18,543 nt of DNA from CBDULX01 sp965368175 (GTDB lineage Bacteria > Pseudomonadota > Gammaproteobacteria > SZUA-229), in assembly GCA_965368175.1 (NCBI GenBank), contig CBDULX010000037.1, positions 1 to 18,543 of the forward strand, in the 5' to 3' direction. The notes below the pieces were generated by a model. That model did no database searches, was not told where the DNA came from, and saw only the letters and a program-made list of their open reading frames with translations. The first letter of the stretch is position 1, and the number at the start of each line of letters is the position of its first letter. Positions 14,857-18,543 of the stretch are shown piece after piece. The position numbers were made by a program, and so were the translations under genes.

Positions 14857-15381
14857 TTGTTAAGTAAGTTGTTGAACCTTGCCCAGTCTAAACTGTACTG
14901 GATAGTGTTGATTGGACTGGCTGTTGTAATGGAAGCCGTAGCGCTGTATTACCAGTATGGTCTGGATTATCCGCCCTGTGTGTTGTGTATACATGTGCGC
15001 ATCTGGATTATGGGTTTTATGTTAGTGGCCATTGCTGCTCTGGTTTTACAACGTTATAGCTATACCTCAGTTACCAGCCACATACTGACAACGGGAATGA
15101 TGACTGGTGGCCTGGAGCGTTCCTGGTATTTGCTGGGTATTGAACGTGGCACGGTATTCGGCAGTTGCAGTATGGAATCGGGTTTGCCGACCTGGTTCCA
15201 GCTGGACCAGTGGTTTCCATGGATGTTCAAGGTATGGGAGGCCTGTGGTTATACACCGCTATTACCCTTCAAGGTGAGTATGGCCGAAGCACTGACGGCA
15301 ATGTTTTCTATCATGCTAATGATCAGTATTGTATTAACAGTAATAAGCATTCGGACATTATTTCTCAGGCAGCGTGTCTGA
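14857..15381 (+). CDS. dsbB: Disulfide bond formation protein DsbB
   Basis: DsbB is the inner-membrane quinone reductase that reoxidises periplasmic DsbA. The start is TTG at 14857 with GGAG (14846-14849) 7 nt upstream; no ATG fits before the first helix. This gives 174 residues (E. coli DsbB has 176). The first cysteine pair is CVLC (Cys41, Cys44) and the second pair is Cys104 and Cys130, exactly the E. coli numbers; Arg48, which helps bind the quinone, is also present. Four hydrophobic helices can be read. It is second in the five-gene run, 33 bp after the ene-reductase. DsbA is not in the window, though a secreted TlpA-type protein is two genes on. Confidence 0.95.
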   Translation: MLSKLLNLAQSKLYWIVLIGLAVVMEAVALYYQYGLDYPPCVLCIHVRIWIMGFMLVAIAALVLQRYSYTSVTSHILTTGMMTGGLERSWYLLGIERGTVFGSCSMESGLPTWFQLDQWFPWMFKVWEACGYTPLLPFKVSMAEALTAMFSIMLMISIVLTVISIRTLFLRQRV

Positions 15382-15412
15382 AGCTGAATTTTAATTTAAT
15401 GCGGGAAATACT

Positions 15413-15853
15413 ATGCCACAACTTGGCCATGTAGTGTTTTATGTAAAGCACCTTGAGGCATCATTGTCATTTTACAGGGATGTGGTTGGGCTTGATGTAC
15501 AGGGCGAGATATTCAATGGCAGGGCCGCACTTCTCACGGGTGGTAGTACTCACCATGAATTGTTACTGATCGAAGTCGGTGAAGCAGAAGGGCCTTTACA
15601 GGGTAAACGCATTGGGCTTTATCATGTGGGCTGGAAGCTGGGTGACTCCATTGAGCTGTTAAAACAGACTTATAATAAAGTAACTGAACTGGGTTATCAG
15701 ATACAGGGAATGTCCGATCACACTGTCAGCCAGAGTCTTTATTTACTGGATCCGGACGGCAACGAAATAGAACTGTATGTGGATAATCCTGAAATTGACT
15801 GGCAGCAGGATAAAAGCTGGATGGAAGCTCCGGTAAAACCATTGCGTCTCTGA
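15413..15853 (+). CDS. VOC-superfamily protein (glyoxalase/extradiol dioxygenase fold)
   Basis: This 146-residue protein has two beta-alpha-beta-beta-beta modules of the vicinal oxygen chelate fold. The first has LGHVVFYVKHLEASLSFY (4-21) and GLDVQGE; the second has GLYHVGWKLGD (68-78) and LYLLDPDGNEIELYVD (109-124). Likely metal ligands are His6, His71 and Glu120, so a divalent metal site seems intact. The pattern recalls catechol 2,3-dioxygenase (CatE)-like halves more than glyoxalase I. The real substrate is unknown. It is third in the operon, 31 bp after dsbB, with GGGA about 6 nt before the ATG. No signal peptide, so cytosolic. Confidence 0.88.
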   Translation: MPQLGHVVFYVKHLEASLSFYRDVVGLDVQGEIFNGRAALLTGGSTHHELLLIEVGEAEGPLQGKRIGLYHVGWKLGDSIELLKQTYNKVTELGYQIQGMSDHTVSQSLYLLDPDGNEIELYVDNPEIDWQQDKSWMEAPVKPLRL

Positions 15854-15875
15854 AACGCCATTTTTAATTTTTTCT

Positions 15876-17141
15876 GTGGGTTTTGTCTTGAAGTATTTAC
15901 GATATTTTCTTTATTTTATTTTCCTGTTACCCGCAATATGTTCAGCCAATAAGCAAACGCTGGATCTCACGGTGGCCGATCAGGACTTCTCGATTGATCA
16001 ATACCCCGCTGAGGGCAAGCATCTGGTGCTGTGGCTGTCATCGGGATTTGAAACCGGTGAAGTTGAGACAGGTATTGCACAACGCCTGTCACTGGCCGGT
16101 GTCGAAGTCTGGTATGTGGATCTGGTAAATAATCTTTTTCTCACCCGTGATGTTAAAACTATGCGCTCATTCAGAGGTGAGTATGTTGCAGAACTGATTG
16201 TGCTGGCCCATCAGAAAACCGGCAAGCGAGTGACCATTATTGGTCGTGCATATGGCGCTATTCCCGCATTATACGGCGCACATAAATGGCAGACACTGAA
16301 AAAACAAACTTCTGATTACTTAAATGGCGCCATCCTGTTTTCACCGGAACTAATCCAGACAGTACCTGATCTGGGTCAGAAGCCTGAGTTCATGCCTGTA
16401 GTTTCGGCATCCAGTTTGCCGATCATGATATTTCAGTCGGGCAAACGAGGTAATCGTTGGCAGCTGACAGAGCTGGTGTCGGAGCTACAAAAAAATAATC
16501 CCAATGTATTTGTCAAAATATACAAAGATGTCACCAGTGTATTTTCCGATAAGGATACCTCTCTGGAAACTATTCAGGTACGTCAGGGACTGGTTCATGA
16601 AATGATAAACAGTATTCAGCTACTGGAGCGCTTTGCAGCGCCACAACAGCCTCTGCCACTGAAAGAAATAAAACAGGCTAAAAGTCGTGGTCTGGATATC
16701 AGCTTAAAAAAATATTCAGCTAATCCACAACCCTCAGAGCTGGATTTGCGCGATGCCCAGGGTAATAGACTGATTCGGAAAGACTACAAAGGCAAGATCA
16801 CGGTGGTGAATTTCTGGGCCAGCTGGTGTCCGCCCTGTGTAGAAGAAATTCCATCACTGAATAATCTACTGAAACAGATGCAGGGTAAACCCTTCGAGCT
16901 TATATCTGTTAATTATGCCGAGGATGCATATAAAGTAAGTTTGTTCCTGCAACAGGTGAAAGTTAATTTTCCAGTGTTGCTGGATAAAGATGGTAAAGTC
17001 TCTGCCAGCTGGAATATTGTGGTATTTCCATCCACTTTTGTCATTGGTCCTGATGGTCTGATTCATTACGGTGTGAACGGTGCCATATTATGGGATAGCC
17101 CGGAAGTGATAGATCAGCTCAATCAGCTTTACCAGAATTGA
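15876..17141 (+). CDS. Secreted fusion of an inactive-looking alpha/beta-hydrolase fold and a TlpA-type thioredoxin domain
   Basis: The 421-residue protein begins with a signal peptide (hydrophobic about 8-20, cleavage near ICSA, residue 24). Residues about 40-255 look like an alpha/beta-hydrolase fold: LVLWLSSGFE, then TIIGRAYGAIPALYGAH at 120-136. The nucleophile elbow should be GxSxG but reads GRAYG (123-127), with Ala125 for Ser, so classical esterase chemistry is unlikely. Residues about 285-421 form a TlpA/ResA-like thioredoxin domain with WASWCPPC (314-321) and cis-proline FPS (384-386), which handles disulfides in the periplasm. The annotated start is GTG at 15876, without a ribosome binding site; a TTG at 15888 with GTGGGT upstream is at least as likely and keeps the signal peptide. 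Fourth in the operon, 22 bp after the VOC gene. Confidence 0.85.
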   Translation: MGFVLKYLRYFLYFIFLLPAICSANKQTLDLTVADQDFSIDQYPAEGKHLVLWLSSGFETGEVETGIAQRLSLAGVEVWYVDLVNNLFLTRDVKTMRSFRGEYVAELIVLAHQKTGKRVTIIGRAYGAIPALYGAHKWQTLKKQTSDYLNGAILFSPELIQTVPDLGQKPEFMPVVSASSLPIMIFQSGKRGNRWQLTELVSELQKNNPNVFVKIYKDVTSVFSDKDTSLETIQVRQGLVHEMINSIQLLERFAAPQQPLPLKEIKQAKSRGLDISLKKYSANPQPSELDLRDAQGNRLIRKDYKGKITVVNFWASWCPPCVEEIPSLNNLLKQMQGKPFELISVNYAEDAYKVSLFLQQVKVNFPVLLDKDGKVSASWNIVVFPSTFVIGPDGLIHYGVNGAILWDSPEVIDQLNQLYQN

Positions 17142-17166
17142 TTAAACCTTAGCGGGGTTATCTATT

Positions 17167-18057
17167 GTGTCCAGAATAAAAATTATGGCGCTCAGACATT
17201 CGGCATTTTACAGCCCATTGTTGATGACGATGGCCGGTGGTTTTTTGAAGCAGCAGGGACTTGAGTATGAATATCAGCTGGCGACAGAGGCTAATACTGT
17301 GCCGAACAATATTCGCTCTGGCAAATGTCAGCTGGCGCAATCGGCGGTGGCCACCAGTTTTGCCGAACTGGAAAAAAATCATAGCCTGGACATAGTGCAT
17401 TTCGCGCAGATCAATAAACGGGATGGTTTTTATATTGCCGGTAGAGAAAAGGATGATCATTTTTCATGGAATAAGTTGCTGGGAAAACGAGTGCTGGTGG
17501 ATCATTTTTTTCAGCCGATGGCCATGTTTAAATTTGCTCTGCATAAACAGGGCATAGACTATTCAGCAATTGAAGTTGTTGATGCAGGTGATACTGATGG
17601 TATAGAACAGGCTTTTAGAAAGGGAGAGGCCGATTATGTTCATATGCAGGGACCAGTGCCACAGCAACTGGAATACGAAGATATAGCTTATGTGGTAGCT
17701 GCGGTGGGTGATGCCATTGGTGATGTGGCCTTTAGCAGTTTATGTGCTTCACCTGACTGGCTGGAAACCAATGAGGCCAGCGCCTTTATGCGGGCATACA
17801 GGATGGCACAGAAATATGTAGTACAGGCACCGCCCGAAGATATTGCAGCGGCTGAACTGGAGGCTGGTTTTTTTCCATCCATTCATCCTGAGGTATTAAA
17901 ACAGACCATAGCTGCGTATCAGTCACTGGGCTGCTGGACCGATGATCCTCGAATCTCAGAGCAAAGTTATGAAAACCTGCTTGATGTTTTCAGTTTTGCG
18001 GGTGTTATTCAAAAGCGTCATGCTTATGGACTGGCGATAGTCCCGCCACCAGAATAA
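17167..18057 (+). CDS. NMT1/THI5-like periplasmic-binding-fold protein without evident signal peptide
   Basis: The 296 residues read as a type II binding-protein fold of the NMT1/THI5/SsuA group: an opening strand followed by HSAFYSPLLMTMAGGFLKQQ (11-30), then GKCQLAQSAV, and LLGKRVLVD about residue 104. Relatives bind pyrimidines, sulfonates or thiamine precursors for ABC importers; yeast THI5 makes the thiamine pyrimidine itself. No ABC permease or ATPase gene is near. The start is GTG at 17167 (GGGG about 9 nt upstream) or ATG at 17185, and neither puts a hydrophobic signal peptide in front. The protein is therefore probably cytosolic, which is unusual for a transporter component. Last of the five-gene run, 25 bp after the TlpA fusion. 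The fold is fairly sure, the function unknown. Confidence 0.72.
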   Translation: MSRIKIMALRHSAFYSPLLMTMAGGFLKQQGLEYEYQLATEANTVPNNIRSGKCQLAQSAVATSFAELEKNHSLDIVHFAQINKRDGFYIAGREKDDHFSWNKLLGKRVLVDHFFQPMAMFKFALHKQGIDYSAIEVVDAGDTDGIEQAFRKGEADYVHMQGPVPQQLEYEDIAYVVAAVGDAIGDVAFSSLCASPDWLETNEASAFMRAYRMAQKYVVQAPPEDIAAAELEAGFFPSIHPEVLKQTIAAYQSLGCWTDDPRISEQSYENLLDVFSFAGVIQKRHAYGLAIVPPPE

Positions 18058-18083
18058 AAAAGGGTTGAGCCTGAGCCCAACCC
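18056..18083 (-). terminator. Rho-independent terminator of the 61-codon minus-strand gene
   Basis: GGGTTGAGC (18062-18070) and GCCCAACCC (18075-18083) pair at 8 of 9 positions around CTGA. Read on the minus strand, the hairpin is followed by six T (complement of 18056-18061). It overlaps the TAA of the convergent binding-fold gene and could help end that transcript as well. Its orientation supports a real gene at 18126-18311. Confidence 0.75.
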
Positions 18084-18125
18084 AGGACCTCAGAGTGAGG
18101 GCGGGAGAGTAAAGCAGGAATTCTG

Positions 18126-18311
18126 TTATTCGCAGTAAATATGGTATTTATGGTGGTTGAACAGCATGTTTTCAATGTTCCTTTCGGCAGGCGTTTCTTG
18201 CGAACTGTATGATTGCTGCTGTAATTCCTGTTGATAACCGTAGGCTTCAGATTCACCACTTGTAGTAAGGCTCATACCTATAAAATCAGCATAGTTGTAA
18301 CTGTTATTCAT
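18126..18311 (-). CDS. Small protein of 61 residues, unknown function
   Basis: The frame encodes 61 residues, rich in Tyr, Gln, Ser, Asn and His, with one Cys next to last (ending HHKYHIYCE). No membrane helix, signal peptide or known domain is visible. GAGGG lies 7 nt before the ATG, and a T-tailed hairpin follows the stop by 43 bp, so expression is likely. A possible promoter precedes it at 18349-18378. It is convergent with the five-gene operon. It could be a small regulatory or adaptor protein, or a precursor peptide, but no processing or modification gene is nearby, so I assign no role. Confidence 0.62.
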   Translation of the reverse strand: MNNSYNYADFIGMSLTTSGESEAYGYQQELQQQSYSSQETPAERNIENMLFNHHKYHIYCE

Positions 18312-18348
18312 TTGGTTACCCTCTTTGTTGATGGTTCGTAATTAAACC

Positions 18349-18378
18349 TTTACAGAAAACATGCCAGGTTTGTGTCAG
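18349..18378 (-). promoter_or_regulatory. Candidate sigma70 promoter for the 61-codon gene
   Basis: On the minus strand CTGACA (18378-18373) and TGTAAA (18354-18349) are separated by 18 nt, 38 bp before the ATG. The -35 matches 5 of 6 and the -10 matches 4 of 6 consensus bases. The rest of 18379-18543 holds no gene I can support. Confidence 0.3.
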
Positions 18379-18543
18379 TTATTTTAAGTATTTGTTTCTG
18401 AATATAAAATGGCTGAATATCCTGATTTATTGATGCTAGTCCTCAGGCTTATATGAGCGACGTTACAGTGCAAAATAAATGTTTCAGGGCCAGATTGGTG
18501 CAATTATTTGTATAAGTTTTGATTATTGTGAAGTATTTCAAAT

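Noticed and set aside
15165..15434. Plus-strand 89-codon frame across the dsbB/VOC junction
   Set aside because: It lies out of phase within two well-supported genes and has no domain.
18126..18311. Reading the 61-residue protein as a RiPP precursor
   Set aside because: No modification enzyme, protease or exporter gene is in the window, and there is no leader/core cleavage motif.

Overview
The window looks like a chromosomal segment of a moderately AT-rich gammaproteobacterium. Most of it is ordinary core or semi-core genes: tmcA, a bcp-type peroxiredoxin, a DsbB whose four cysteines fall at the E. coli positions, a NemA-type ene-reductase, a Bcr/CflA efflux pump and a large MscS-type channel. 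These are mixed with small orphan genes and short non-coding repeats. There are no rRNA or tRNA genes, CRISPR arrays, transposases or phage structural genes that I can recognise. A DsrC/TusE-like protein hints at a lineage with sulfur metabolism, but that is weak evidence on its own. All family calls come from reading motifs by eye, without a database search.

Layout. At 1-1451 (minus) lies an OmpA-domain lipoprotein behind a strong hairpin. At 1763-3240 (plus) are three separate small membrane-related genes: a PlsC-like acyltransferase, a DUF1622 protein and a SemiSWEET. The stretch 3241-4987 is an accessory patch. It holds two kinds of short inverted-repeat element, a DsrC-like protein fused to an N-terminal beta-rich domain and lacking both functional cysteines, a degenerate HNH protein, and a sigma70-like promoter that drives nothing obvious. 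A SLAC1/TDT channel (minus) and tmcA (plus) diverge from 5945-6309. Then come the peroxiredoxin, a 47-residue membrane protein and a terminator, the MscS-type channel (minus), a short highly charged ORF and the Bcr/CflA pump (minus). A second copy of the inverted-repeat element sits just upstream of the pump.

From 13744 to 18057 five plus-strand genes are spaced 22-33 bp apart and look like one operon: ene-reductase, DsbB, a VOC (glyoxalase-fold) protein, a secreted fusion of an alpha/beta-hydrolase fold with a TlpA-type thioredoxin, and a NMT1/THI5-like binding-fold protein without a clear signal peptide. The hydrolase fold has Ala where the nucleophile Ser should be. DsbB and the TlpA domain both handle thiols at the membrane or in the periplasm, so a redox theme is plausible but not shown. 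Convergent to the operon is a 61-codon gene (18126-18311, minus) with a good ribosome binding site and its own terminator.

The most unusual items are the cysteine-less DsrC fusion, the pseudo-hydrolase/TlpA fusion and its operon, the paired repeat families, and the promoter-palindrome-micro-ORF arrangement at 4268-4551.
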